Assembly: GCA_024233865.1 (NCBI GenBank) | Contig: JACKPA010000005.1 | Span: forward strand, 62,001-126,000 | Direction of reading: 5' to 3' | DNA: 64,000 nt | Source of the DNA: Leptospiraceae bacterium | GTDB lineage: Bacteria > Spirochaetota > Leptospiria > Leptospirales > Leptospiraceae | Part shown: positions 17,629 to 25,510 of the stretch, in pieces | Layout of the letters: every line of letters begins with the position of its first letter | Numbering within the stretch: the first letter of the stretch is position 1 | The notes under the pieces: generated by a model | The model's database searches: none | Told to the model about the DNA's origin: nothing | The model's input: the letters and a program-made list of their open reading frames with translations, nothing else | Program-made: the position numbers and the translations under genes

Positions 17629-18291
17629 TTAAACTCGTTCAAAAAAAGATTCAAAAATAATTTTTCCATCTCTTGAACCGGAAAATTCTTCTACGGCTCT
17701 TTCCGGGTGAGGCATCAAGCCAGCTATTTTGAAGTTTCGGGAAGATACTCCAGCGATATTGGCAACAGACCCATTTGGATTTTCCAATGCATACTGAAAT
17801 AAAATACAATTTTCATCTCGTAACTTTTTTATTGTATCTTCTCCTGCAAAATAGGAACCTTCACTATGGGAAACGGGAATTTCTAGAATGGAGTCTATCG
17901 GTATTTTATTGGTTAGCGGATTTTTCTCTGATCCTTTGACTAAAGTTACGGTTTTGCATATATGTTTCAACGTTTTGTTCAGAGTCAAAGCTCCGGGTAG
18001 TAAATTTGCCTCCACTAAAATTTGAAATCCATTACAAATTCCTAAAACTAACTTTCCGGATTTTATATGGGCATTTAGAGATTCCATTGCTACGGCAAAT
18101 CGAGCCAAAGCACCACATCTAAGGTAATCTCCGTAAGAAAAACCTCCAGGCAAAACTATTAAATCAAAATTATTCTCAAAATGGTCTTTATGCCATAAAT
18201 ATTCTATTTTATGTGAAAAATATTTTTCAAGAATAAAGCCAACATCTTTGTCACAATTTGAGCCAGGGAAAGTAATAATTCCGGTTTTCAT
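17629..18291 (-). CDS. purQ: phosphoribosylformylglycinamidine synthase subunit PurQ (glutamine amidotransferase)
   Basis: 220 residues from ATG 18291, whose ATGA overlaps the stop of purS. A longer frame to 18351 exists but lies inside purS. It frees ammonia from glutamine for FGAM synthetase. The start MKTGIITFPGSNCD matches PurQ. The catalytic Cys is in LGICNGFQILV, and the His-Glu pair is in GLMPHPERAVE. LPGGFSYGDYLR gives the oxyanion region. It works with PurS and PurL; purL is not in this window. The tight purC-purS-purQ order suggests one transcript with coupled translation. Confidence 0.95.
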   Translation of the reverse strand: MKTGIITFPGSNCDKDVGFILEKYFSHKIEYLWHKDHFENNFDLIVLPGGFSYGDYLRCGALARFAVAMESLNAHIKSGKLVLGICNGFQILVEANLLPGALTLNKTLKHICKTVTLVKGSEKNPLTNKIPIDSILEIPVSHSEGSYFAGEDTIKKLRDENCILFQYALENPNGSVANIAGVSSRNFKIAGLMPHPERAVEEFSGSRDGKIIFESFFERV

Positions 18292-18536
18292 CCCTTTACA
18301 ATCTCCGTTGAATAGGTTTCGATTACTTGATTCACAAGAAGCTTTTGGCAAAGTCTATCCAAATCTTCTTTTGCTTTTGCCTCATTTTCCGAATCTATTT
18401 TAACCTCAATATACTTACCGATTCGAACATCTTTTACAAGATCCTCGCCCATATCGTGCAAAACTTTCTTGACTGTAGAGCCTTGTGGATCCAAAACAGA
18501 ACTTTTTAGTGTAATTTTTACTTTTCCAATAAACAT
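18288..18536 (-). CDS. purS: phosphoribosylformylglycinamidine synthase subunit PurS
   Basis: 82 residues, the family's normal size. It bridges PurQ and PurL in the three-part FGAM synthetase complex. The sequence FIGKVKITLKSSVLDPQGST and the later LVKDVRIGKYIEVKID are the standard PurS fold motifs. It overlaps the end of purC by 19 bases and the start of purQ by 4 bases, so translation of all three is probably coupled. Confidence 0.93.
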   Translation of the reverse strand: MFIGKVKITLKSSVLDPQGSTVKKVLHDMGEDLVKDVRIGKYIEVKIDSENEAKAKEDLDRLCQKLLVNQVIETYSTEIVKG

Positions 18537-19369
18537 TGTAATAATTTATCCTGTAAATAATGGTATTTTTCTGAAATTTCATTTATGATTGTGGTAGGTA
18601 GAGGTGGAGGAGGTGGAGTTTTACTCCATTTGATTTCCTCCAAATAATTTCTAAGAATTTGTTTGTCAAAACTTTCCGGTGTTTTCCCTTTTTGGTAGGT
18701 TTTTTCGTTCCAATATCTGGATGAATCCGGAGTTAGCAATTCATCTATTAAAATAATTTCATCTTGATAAATGCCAAATTCTAACTTTGTATCGCACAAA
18801 AGGATTCCGATTTCTTTTAGCTTTTTTTGAGCCTTAGAATATATTTCCAGAGATAATGTTTTTATCTTTTCAAAAATCTCATTTCCCACTTGGTTTTTCA
18901 TTTCTTCTTCAGTAATATTTTCATCGTGCCCTGTATCATTTTTTGTAGAAGGGGTAAAAATAGGTTCGGGCAAAATTTCCGCTTCTTTTAAGCCATTACC
19001 AAGGGTAATTCCGGAAACTTTTCCGGTTTTTAGGTATTCCTTATAAGCAGAGCCATACAAATATCCTCTCACAATACACTCAAAATCTATTCTTTGGCAT
19101 TTTTTTACTAAAACTGCAGAATCTTGGAATTCTTTGTTTGCTTGATACGGAGGCGGAAATTTTTCAAAATTTGTTTCTATAATATGATTCGGATAATTTT
19201 TGAAATACCCAAACCAAGCAATAGAAACATTATTTAAAATTTTACCTTTATTCTTTATTTCTTCTCGAAAAACAACATCAAAAGCAGAAATTCTGTCTGT
19301 AGAATGGAGAATGAGTTTATCTCTCAAATCATAAACATCTCGCACTTTCCCGTTATAAGTTGGTTTCAT
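18518..19369 (-). CDS. purC: SAICAR synthase (phosphoribosylaminoimidazole-succinocarboxamide synthase)
   Basis: 283 residues. It joins CAIR and aspartate with ATP in purine synthesis. The start YNGKVRDVYDL and STDRISAFDVVF, then IVRGYLYGSAYKEY, TPSTKNDTGHDENIT, LCDTKLEFG and LIDELLTPDSSRYW are PurC signatures in order. It overlaps the upstream receiver-PP2C gene by 4 bases (ATGA) and purS by 19 bases. The form is the longer PurC seen in spirochaetes and some proteobacteria rather than the 237-residue E. coli type. The C-terminal region has a run of prolines after TPP near residue 252. Confidence 0.95.
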   Translation of the reverse strand: MKPTYNGKVRDVYDLRDKLILHSTDRISAFDVVFREEIKNKGKILNNVSIAWFGYFKNYPNHIIETNFEKFPPPYQANKEFQDSAVLVKKCQRIDFECIVRGYLYGSAYKEYLKTGKVSGITLGNGLKEAEILPEPIFTPSTKNDTGHDENITEEEMKNQVGNEIFEKIKTLSLEIYSKAQKKLKEIGILLCDTKLEFGIYQDEIILIDELLTPDSSRYWNEKTYQKGKTPESFDKQILRNYLEEIKWSKTPPPPPLPTTIINEISEKYHYLQDKLLQCLLEK

Positions 19370-20514
19370 GAAATTACCTGTATTGTTATAAAAGCTATGT
19401 CATCGCTGGGAGGTATCCCTCCGCAAAAATTATGGAGATCATCTAACATATTTTCTATGATATTTCCACCCTTTTCAACAGACTGTTTGTATATGTCTTT
19501 CAGACCTTCCGTATCCAATATTTTCATATCTGTCGAAATTGCCTCACTTGCTCCGTCTGTGAATAGCAAAATAATAGAATCTTTGGGTAAGTCAACCTTT
19601 TCAGACGTAGTTTTAAAATCAATATCCAAATCAAGGATCATTGTGCTTCTACCTTTTAATTCCTCTACTCTACCATCATTGTAGATAAACGGAAAAGGAT
19701 GTCCGCCGTTTACGTATTGCATGTTATTGTCATGGATAATGGCATAAAAAAAAGTAATGGCATAATTTGTAGGAAGAACCAGAAGCAATTTTTCTTTTAG
19801 TACTTCAACCCTTTCTAAAAGGCTTAATCCTGTTTTTGGGATAGAATATAACTGCATTTTAAACATTGCTCCCAAAAGAGCCGCCGCTGGTCCGTGTCCA
19901 GTGCAATCAGCAATCACGACATGTAGTTCATCGTTTATTTCCCAGGCATCAACATAATCACCACCAATCTGAATAAACGGATGAAAAAAAGTCCTAACTT
20001 GGTATTTTTCTTTCCAAATAAATTGCTTATTGGGAATCATTTGTTCTTGGACTTTTCTTGCCATTAACAACTCTCTGTCATAATTAAGCTTTTGTTCCAA
20101 AAGAGCATCTTGTAGCTTTTTAATTCTGCTAAAAGCCCTTACTTTTGCGAGTAATTCCTGTCTTTGTATTGGTTTGTGTATAAAATCATCCCCTCCGTAA
20201 GAAATGGCATATTGCAATCCCGTTTCTTTATCAATAGAGGTAATAAAAATAATCGGAAGAAGTTGGAATTTCTCAATTCCTCTTAATTCCTGGCACAAGC
20301 TATATCCTGTTTCCAAAGGCATGTGAATATCCAATAAAAGTATATCAACCTGCTCTTTGTTTAAAATGTTTCTGGCTTCGGTAGTGTTGTATCCACTTAG
20401 TACCGTATATCCAGCCCTGGTCAAAATATGCCTCAAAAGCCTAATGTTATTGATGTCATCATCAATAATCAATATAACTAAATTAAAATTTTCATCCCTG
20501 CTTGGTAAAGACAT
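19366..20514 (-). CDS. response regulator with SpoIIE-type PP2C phosphatase output
   Basis: 382 residues. The receiver (about 10-130) has LIIDDD, ILLLDIHMPL with the acceptor Asp, IFITS and FIHKPIQ. A short coiled linker with LLMARKVQEQM leads to the phosphatase (about 170-380), with QIGGDYVDAW, VIADCTGHGPAAAL, YVNGGHPFPF, LLFTDGASEA and SDDIAFITIQ. All metal-binding Asp positions are present, so activity is likely. It sits between ccmC (6-base gap) and purC (4-base overlap), an odd place for a signalling gene, and translation with purC is probably coupled. A likely substrate is a phospho-STAS protein such as that at 29770. Confidence 0.9.
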   Translation of the reverse strand: MSLPSRDENFNLVILIIDDDINNIRLLRHILTRAGYTVLSGYNTTEARNILNKEQVDILLLDIHMPLETGYSLCQELRGIEKFQLLPIIFITSIDKETGLQYAISYGGDDFIHKPIQRQELLAKVRAFSRIKKLQDALLEQKLNYDRELLMARKVQEQMIPNKQFIWKEKYQVRTFFHPFIQIGGDYVDAWEINDELHVVIADCTGHGPAAALLGAMFKMQLYSIPKTGLSLLERVEVLKEKLLLVLPTNYAITFFYAIIHDNNMQYVNGGHPFPFIYNDGRVEELKGRSTMILDLDIDFKTTSEKVDLPKDSIILLFTDGASEAISTDMKILDTEGLKDIYKQSVEKGGNIIENMLDDLHNFCGGIPPSDDIAFITIQVIS

Positions 20515-20520
20515 AGTGTT

Positions 20521-21216
20521 CTATTCGTTTGACGTTTCCTTTAGATATTCTAACAATGAATTTAGGCGTGCTTGCCTGTAAATCAGGGAAAAAATAATTA
20601 AAAATAAAATGTGGTACGAAAAAATACTATGCCAAAATACGAGTTTCATGTCCCAATCCATACCACCTTTTCCCAAAACAGATTCCGGATGATTACCAGG
20701 ATTTTCAATCCAACGAATTGCTCCCCAGGTTAAAAGTGCTGTCAGAGCACACAAAACGCTTAAAAAAGATGAGATCGTTGCTTTGGTATTTAAACCTTGA
20801 ATTAACCCCCTGGTGATAAAATAGGCTACCAAGGTTATAACCAAAACAAAAAATGATTGAAGCCTTGCATCAGTCCAATCCCAGGGTATCCCCCAAGCAC
20901 TTTTTGCCCATATAGGTCCAGAAAACAATACACAAATTGAAAATAAAACGGCTATTGTATTTGCACTAAAACTAAGAATGTCCCATTTTAAATTTTTTTT
21001 GATTAAGTACAAAAACCCAAAAACAGAAGCTAAAATAGGAGCATATAAAGATACCCAGGCAACCGCAACATGAAAGTAAAATATTCTATGAGATAATCCT
21101 TGGTTTAGTATAACATTGGGATAATAAAGCGATAGTAAAACCGAACTTGGAAAAACGAGTATAAAAATTAGGTATAAAATGTAGTCATAAAGTCTTGGAA
21201 GGAGTTTGAGCCTCAT
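20521..21216 (-). CDS. ccmC: cytochrome c biogenesis protein CcmC-like (haem handling)
   Basis: 231 residues with six membrane segments. HRIFYFHVAVAWVS has the first haem-ligand His, and GPIWAKSAWGIPWDWTDARL matches the tryptophan-rich W-W-D motif of haem-handling proteins. FWHSIFSYHILF carries the second set of His residues. In system I, CcmC moves haem to CcmE in the periplasm. The ATG is preceded by GAGGA at a 6-base distance. No other ccm gene is in the window; downstream genes are a receiver-PP2C and purines. CcsA (system II) is an alternative, but length and motif favour CcmC. Confidence 0.85.
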   Translation of the reverse strand: MRLKLLPRLYDYILYLIFILVFPSSVLLSLYYPNVILNQGLSHRIFYFHVAVAWVSLYAPILASVFGFLYLIKKNLKWDILSFSANTIAVLFSICVLFSGPIWAKSAWGIPWDWTDARLQSFFVLVITLVAYFITRGLIQGLNTKATISSFLSVLCALTALLTWGAIRWIENPGNHPESVLGKGGMDWDMKLVFWHSIFSYHILFLIIFSLIYRQARLNSLLEYLKETSNE

Positions 21217-21332
21217 CTAAATTCCTCTATTTGGGCTTGAGAAACTTTCATTTTATCCACTTTTAAACTATCATTTTTTTCTTAAAGTTTAAAATTTTTT
21301 TAACTGCCAAAGACTTTGATCGTATTATACTA

Positions 21333-21359
21333 TGATTAGAGTGATTAACATGATTAGAT
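21333..21359 (+). repeat. three tandem 9-bp TGATTA repeats upstream of msrB
   Basis: TGATTAGAG, TGATTAACA and TGATTAGAT lie head to tail at 21333, 21342 and 21351, ending 24 bases before the msrB start codon. A regular 9-base phase is close to one helical turn, as expected for a protein binding site. No regulator is known for it. Chance in AT-rich DNA cannot be excluded. Confidence 0.4.
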
Positions 21360-21383
21360 TCACTTGATTTTAAAGGAGCAAAA

Positions 21384-21899
21384 ATGTTATATTATAAACG
21401 ATTTAACAAAATTGGAAAATTACTATTTATAATTCTTGTATTTACCGTTTGTTCACCAAACAATGAGAGAATAAGCAAAGACATACCCAAAGAAGCGAGG
21501 GGAAAAATGGTCAAAATTAACAAAACAGAAAAAGAATGGAAAGAAGAACTTACAAAAGAAGAATACCACGTTTTGCGAGAAAAAGGAACCGAAAGAGCAT
21601 TCACTGGAAAATACCATGATAATAAAGAGAAAGGGATTTATTATTGTGCTGCTTGTGGAAATCCTCTATTTAAATCTGATGCCAAATTTGATTCCGGAAC
21701 GGGTTGGCCAAGCTATTATGAGCCTATTTCTACGGAAAACGTTGAAACGGAGAAAGACAGGTCATTCTTTATGGTTCGAACCGAGGTTCATTGTGCAAAG
21801 TGTGGAGGGCACTTAGGTCATATTTTTAACGACGGTCCAAAACCAACCGGTTTGCGGTATTGCATAAATTCCGTCTCTCTAAAATTCAAGCCGGAATAG
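21384..21899 (+). CDS. msrB: peptide-methionine (R)-S-oxide reductase, predicted lipoprotein
   Basis: 171 residues. It reduces methionine-R-sulfoxide in damaged proteins. The start has a basic stretch, a hydrophobic segment and FTVCS, a spirochaete-style lipobox, so this form is probably exported and anchored, repairing envelope proteins. The MsrB domain (about 48-170) has the two zinc Cys pairs YYCAACGNPLF and HCAKCGGHLGH, SGTGWPSYYEP, and the catalytic Cys in LRYCINSVSL. A strong AAAGGAG site is 5 bases from the ATG. It is a single-gene unit ending in a terminator shared with the convergent gene. Confidence 0.95.
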   Translation: MLYYKRFNKIGKLLFIILVFTVCSPNNERISKDIPKEARGKMVKINKTEKEWKEELTKEEYHVLREKGTERAFTGKYHDNKEKGIYYCAACGNPLFKSDAKFDSGTGWPSYYEPISTENVETEKDRSFFMVRTEVHCAKCGGHLGHIFNDGPKPTGLRYCINSVSLKFKPE

Positions 21900-21918
21900 T
21901 GGAATTCAGGCTTTTTTT
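21888..21918. terminator. bidirectional Rho-independent terminator between msrB and the aat-like gene
   Basis: AAGCCGGAAT at 21888-21897 pairs with ATTCAGGCTT at 21904-21913 with one mismatch. A run of seven T follows on the plus strand, and A-rich DNA precedes it, so it could also serve the minus strand. It overlaps the msrB stop. Confidence 0.75.
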
Positions 21919-22687
21919 ATACTAACAACTCTCTAACAAAAATTTCGTTTTTGGGAAAGATAGGGGCTTTATTGTCCCTGATTTTCCTTAATGATCTTAC
22001 AAAACTTTGTCCTGGAACCAATTCTGCACCAAGGTTTTCTTTGTAACTCATATACATTCCCAAATCCCAAAACGAAAAACCTAATTTTTTTAGCAACAAT
22101 GCTGCCCCAACCATTTGGATGGTTCCTGATGAATTTATCGTATAAAAACCACTCAAACTCGTATAACAACTTCCTACGGTATAACCAATTTCTCCGGCAA
22201 CAAGCTTTTTATCTAACCAAAGTTCGATAGAATGAAAGCTAACTTTTTGCTTGGTGTTTTGAAAGAGTTTTAGCAAAGCATCTCGCAATGGCTTGTACAA
22301 CCAAGATTCTTCGTGTTGTTCCAAGCATCCTTCAAATACTTTATCAACTGCCATGTCAAAGGTTATAGAAAATTGTTTTGATTTTTTCTTTAAACTTTTT
22401 GGAATATGGAGTTTATCAAAATACAAAAGACAACGCTCGTAGTGTAACTTGGGTGTTAAAAAAATTGAACCTGTGGGTAGCTCCAAAGCCATTGGTAAAA
22501 AGCCATTGTACATCAATTCTGCCATGTAGTTTGGATCAAAGGATTTTAGGGCAAAGAATTCCGGTCTTTCCATAACATCAAAAAGTGTATCGGTAAAAGC
22601 TTCTATACTGTTGACATTTGGCATTTCTTCTATCCCAAAGAAGGAAAGCCACGATTTTTCTTCCCTTTCAATTTGATTTTTTTGCAT
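21917..22687 (-). CDS. leucyl/phenylalanyl-tRNA-protein transferase-like protein
   Basis: 256 residues. The C-terminal half (about 150-245) fits the Aat fold: LVAGEIGYTVGSCYTSLSGF is the acyl-transfer strand region, followed by MVGAALLLKKLGFSFWDLGM and ELVPGQSFVRSLR, matching the A-L-x-x-L-x-x-x-G-F-x-L-x-D pattern and the R-x-x-F-L end of Aat. Aat adds Leu or Phe to basic N-termini to mark proteins for ClpS/ClpAP. The FYTINSSGTIQM stretch differs from E. coli Aat (S-M-F-x-x), and the N-terminus is longer, as in some plant and spirochaete homologues. It shares a terminator with msrB, and the gph gene lies upstream. Confidence 0.65.
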   Translation of the reverse strand: MQKNQIEREEKSWLSFFGIEEMPNVNSIEAFTDTLFDVMERPEFFALKSFDPNYMAELMYNGFLPMALELPTGSIFLTPKLHYERCLLYFDKLHIPKSLKKKSKQFSITFDMAVDKVFEGCLEQHEESWLYKPLRDALLKLFQNTKQKVSFHSIELWLDKKLVAGEIGYTVGSCYTSLSGFYTINSSGTIQMVGAALLLKKLGFSFWDLGMYMSYKENLGAELVPGQSFVRSLRKIRDNKAPIFPKNEIFVRELLV

Positions 22688-22718
22688 ATTGAGGCTTACG
22701 ATGAATAAACTTTCTCTA

Positions 22719-23396
22719 TTAGTTTATATAAATTCCATCCTTAGCAATAAACTCCAGAAAAGACCGAGGTTCTTTCAGAAGAATTTTTGCTCCACTGGCT
22801 TTTAGCTCACTTGCGTCTCGAAACCCCCATAACACACCAATTGGATACATTTTCGCATTTCTTGCGGTAATCATGTCTGTGTCCGTATCTCCAACAAATA
22901 CAATTTCAGAAGGAGAAAGATTAAAATGTGTAGCAATTTTTAAAGCCTGTGTTGGATCCGGTTTTTTGGGTGCTTCCGCTTGTGATCCAACAACCATTTC
23001 AAATTTATACTGTGGCATAAAGTTGGATACAATTTGATTTGTGAAGTCATTTGGCTTATTGGAAAGGATAGCAGTTTTGATTCCGATTTTTTGTATAATG
23101 TTCATTAGTTCGGGAATCCCCGGATATAATTTACTGTTTTCTTTCCAACGCTTGGAATAATCAGCTCGGTAGGCAAGGATACATTTTTCAATAATTTGTT
23201 TCTCGATATTTTTATTTTGAGGAAGTGCTCGTTTTACAAGTATATCTACTCCATCCCCAACGTATAGTTTGTATGCGGATACGGGATGTTTCGGATAACC
23301 GAAATATCCAAGAACGCTATTCATGGCATTGGCAATATCCGTAATAGAATCAAGTAAGGTTCCGTCCAAATCAAAAATAATCCCTTTGTATTTCAT
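22719..23396 (-). CDS. HAD-superfamily phosphatase, phosphoglycolate phosphatase-like
   Basis: 225 residues. HAD motif I is FDLDGTLLDS, motif II TAILSNKP, motif III is the Lys of KKPDPT, and motif IV VFVGDTDTDM. The cap domain (about 15-85) is the alpha-helical C1 type of Gph/PGMB enzymes. It probably hydrolyses 2-phosphoglycolate or a similar small phosphate ester. The ATG directly follows the TGA stop of the upstream ABC ATPase gene, so the two are read together. Other sugar phosphates are possible substrates. Confidence 0.85.
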   Translation of the reverse strand: MKYKGIIFDLDGTLLDSITDIANAMNSVLGYFGYPKHPVSAYKLYVGDGVDILVKRALPQNKNIEKQIIEKCILAYRADYSKRWKENSKLYPGIPELMNIIQKIGIKTAILSNKPNDFTNQIVSNFMPQYKFEMVVGSQAEAPKKPDPTQALKIATHFNLSPSEIVFVGDTDTDMITARNAKMYPIGVLWGFRDASELKASGAKILLKEPRSFLEFIAKDGIYIN

Positions 23397-24356
23397 TCAA
23401 ACCTCCAATTTTGCAAAATGACAAGCTACCCAATGATTTTTTTCAACTTCCTCCCATTTAGGAATTTCCACCTTACAAATGTCTTTGCGTAAAGGGCACC
23501 TTGTATGAAAGTAACATCCGGTAGGTTTGTTAAAAACTCCCGGTATTTCTCCTTCTAAAATGGCCCTTTTCTTTTTTCTATTTTTTAGTTCAAAAACGGA
23601 TAAAAATAACGCGTTAGTGTAAGGATGAAGCGGTTTTTTTAATATATTTTCTTTGGATGCAAATTCTACAATTTTCCCAAGATACATAACCGCAATTTCA
23701 TCAGCAATATAGCTAACAACGCTAAGATCATGGGAAATAAAAAGCAAGGATAAATTTTGTTTCTGTTTGAATTCTGCAACCAAATTAATGACTTGTGCTT
23801 GTGTGGAAACATCCAAAGCAGAAACGATTTCATCACATACTACAAATTCGGGATTTAATACCAAAACTCTCGCTATGGCAATTCGTTGTCTTTGTCCACC
23901 TGAAAATTCATGAGGATATCTATATAGTATGTCCTTTTTTAGGCTCATTTTTTCCAGTATATCAACAGTTTTTTCTCTTATTTCTGTTTTGGAATATTTT
24001 GCGTGGATTTTTAGTCCTTCGGATACTATTTCAAAGATTGTCATCCTGGGATTTAGAGATGAGTAGGGATCTTGGAATATCATCTGAATCTTTTTTCTGA
24101 GCCCAAGCATTTCTTTGTTTTTCAAACCTATTAGCTCTGTTCCATGAAATTTTATACTTCCAGAATCTGCTTTATGAAGTTTGATAATTGTTCTGCCTAA
24201 GGTTGACTTTCCACAACCAGATTCGCCAACCAAACCAATGGTTTTGTTTTGGGATATGGTTAGATTTACGTTTTCAACAGCTTTGATTTTGTTTTTGTGA
24301 AAAAACTTGGAAGATTTGGTTTCATAACCGGCAGACAAACTTTGAATTTCAAGCAT
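23397..24356 (-). CDS. oligopeptide/dipeptide ABC transporter ATP-binding protein (OppF/DppF type), orphan
   Basis: 319 residues. Walker A is GLVGESGCGKSTLGR, the Q-loop is MIFQDPYSSLNPR, the signature is FSGGQRQRIAIARVL, and Walker B is FVVCDEIVSALD. The C-terminal Opp/Dpp extension has CYFHTRCPLRKDIC and ends in WVACHF, the Cys-rich tail of OppD/F proteins. It powers peptide (or nickel) uptake with a partner ATPase, two permeases and a binding protein, none of which lie in this window. The ATG has AAAGGA 5 bases upstream. It is followed without a gap by a HAD phosphatase. Confidence 0.92.
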   Translation of the reverse strand: MLEIQSLSAGYETKSSKFFHKNKIKAVENVNLTISQNKTIGLVGESGCGKSTLGRTIIKLHKADSGSIKFHGTELIGLKNKEMLGLRKKIQMIFQDPYSSLNPRMTIFEIVSEGLKIHAKYSKTEIREKTVDILEKMSLKKDILYRYPHEFSGGQRQRIAIARVLVLNPEFVVCDEIVSALDVSTQAQVINLVAEFKQKQNLSLLFISHDLSVVSYIADEIAVMYLGKIVEFASKENILKKPLHPYTNALFLSVFELKNRKKKRAILEGEIPGVFNKPTGCYFHTRCPLRKDICKVEIPKWEEVEKNHWVACHFAKLEV

Positions 24357-24533
24357 CGGTTTCCTTTATTTTTTAAAAATATTAACCAAGAATATATTTT
24401 ATGGAAAATTTTAAATCCAAAAATTTACCCGACAATATTCTTTAAAGGTAACTCTTTAATTTATTTTTTTACAATTTTCCATAGCAATTTAAAATTATTT
24501 TATAAATTCCTTGCAAGAAATGAGCAGTTCGTT

Positions 24534-24566
24534 AACTTTGATAAAGTTGAACAAAGCGTCAACTTT
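24534..24566. promoter_or_regulatory. overlapping inverted repeats next to the M24 gene ribosome site
   Basis: AACTTT at 24534-24539 can pair with AAAGTT at 24543-24548. The same segment, extended to AAAGTTGA (24543-24550), can pair instead with TCAACTTT at 24559-24566. The second arm ends five bases before AAGGAG. Two competing hairpins, or a repeated operator half-site, would suit control of the downstream gene. The rest of the 227-base gap shows nothing else. Confidence 0.35.
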
Positions 24567-24583
24567 TATTTAAGGAGATTTTT

Positions 24584-25489
24584 GTGTCTAAAGAAACTTA
24601 TAGTGCCTCTGATTTGGAAAGGTTTAAATCAGTCCAACAGTTAGCTTACAAAGCGGTAGTTCATGTCAGAGGAATACTTAAAGAAGGAATGAGTGAAAAG
24701 GAAGCAGCTTCTTTGATCGATGAATATCTAAAAGTTCACGGGGTAGATGGTTTTTTTCATTATGGATTTGCTTGGTTTGGAGACAGGACTTCCTTCACTG
24801 GTTTCCAAAGACCTTTGCTTTTGCCCGGTGAATGGATAGAACAATTTAGTCCACCCCATTTTGGATTGGAATTCTTACCAACAAACAGAAAACTCCAAAA
24901 AGGTATGTCTGTAATACTAGACGTTGCTCCTGTGCTTGATAGCTACTCGGCAGACATTGGTTATGCTTTTGCTTTTGGAGAAAATTCGGAAGTTGATCGT
25001 GCGTTAGTGGATTTGGAAGTGTTTAGGTCAGAAATCTTAAAAATGGTTTTAGAAGAAAAAACTATCGCAGAAATATACAAAAAAACGGATTCTATGATAA
25101 CAGAGATGGGTTATAAAAATTGTCATGCAGTTTATCCGATGGGTGTCCTTGCCCATAAAGTCGGAAAAATTCCATTTACTTGGTTGCCACCTACAAAAAT
25201 CATGGGCTTTCAATTGCAAACGTTTGCCTATCTTTTTAAACAATTAGCTGATGAGACTCTAAATGGTGTTATAAATAAGTCACCCTTTTGGAGTAAGAAG
25301 ACGGATTCCAAACCGGATTTTGGGCTTTGGGCTGTAGAACCGCATATAGGGAAAGGTGTTATCGGAGTGAAATGGGAGGAGATTCTTGTTGTAACAGATT
25401 CCACTGCCTACTGGTTAGACGATGATTTGCCACATGTAAACTTTTGGAAATCTCAAAAGAGCACACAGTACAAATTAAAACAAAAATAA
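24584..25489 (+). CDS. M24-family metallopeptidase homologue (pita-bread fold)
   Basis: 301 residues. The GTG start is preceded by a strong AAGGAG. The M24 metal ligands can be placed: ILDVAPVLDSYSADIGYAF supplies two Asp, HAVYPMGVLAHKVG a His, LWAVEPHIG a Glu and VKWEEILVV the last Glu. The N-terminus has the helical SASDLERFKSVQQLAYKA start and MSEKEAASLIDEYL seen in aminopeptidase P-like enzymes. It is much shorter than PepP and lacks its N-terminal domain, so it looks like a methionine-aminopeptidase-sized M24 member with an uncertain substrate. An SDR gene follows after 21 bases with its own ribosome site. Confidence 0.8.
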   Translation: MSKETYSASDLERFKSVQQLAYKAVVHVRGILKEGMSEKEAASLIDEYLKVHGVDGFFHYGFAWFGDRTSFTGFQRPLLLPGEWIEQFSPPHFGLEFLPTNRKLQKGMSVILDVAPVLDSYSADIGYAFAFGENSEVDRALVDLEVFRSEILKMVLEEKTIAEIYKKTDSMITEMGYKNCHAVYPMGVLAHKVGKIPFTWLPPTKIMGFQLQTFAYLFKQLADETLNGVINKSPFWSKKTDSKPDFGLWAVEPHIGKGVIGVKWEEILVVTDSTAYWLDDDLPHVNFWKSQKSTQYKLKQK

Positions 25490-25510
25490 TTTTACGGAGG
25501 ACAAAAGAAA

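Noticed and set aside
18292..18351. N-terminal extension of PurQ
   Set aside because: It lies inside purS in another frame; ATG 18291 with an ATGA overlap fits the family start.
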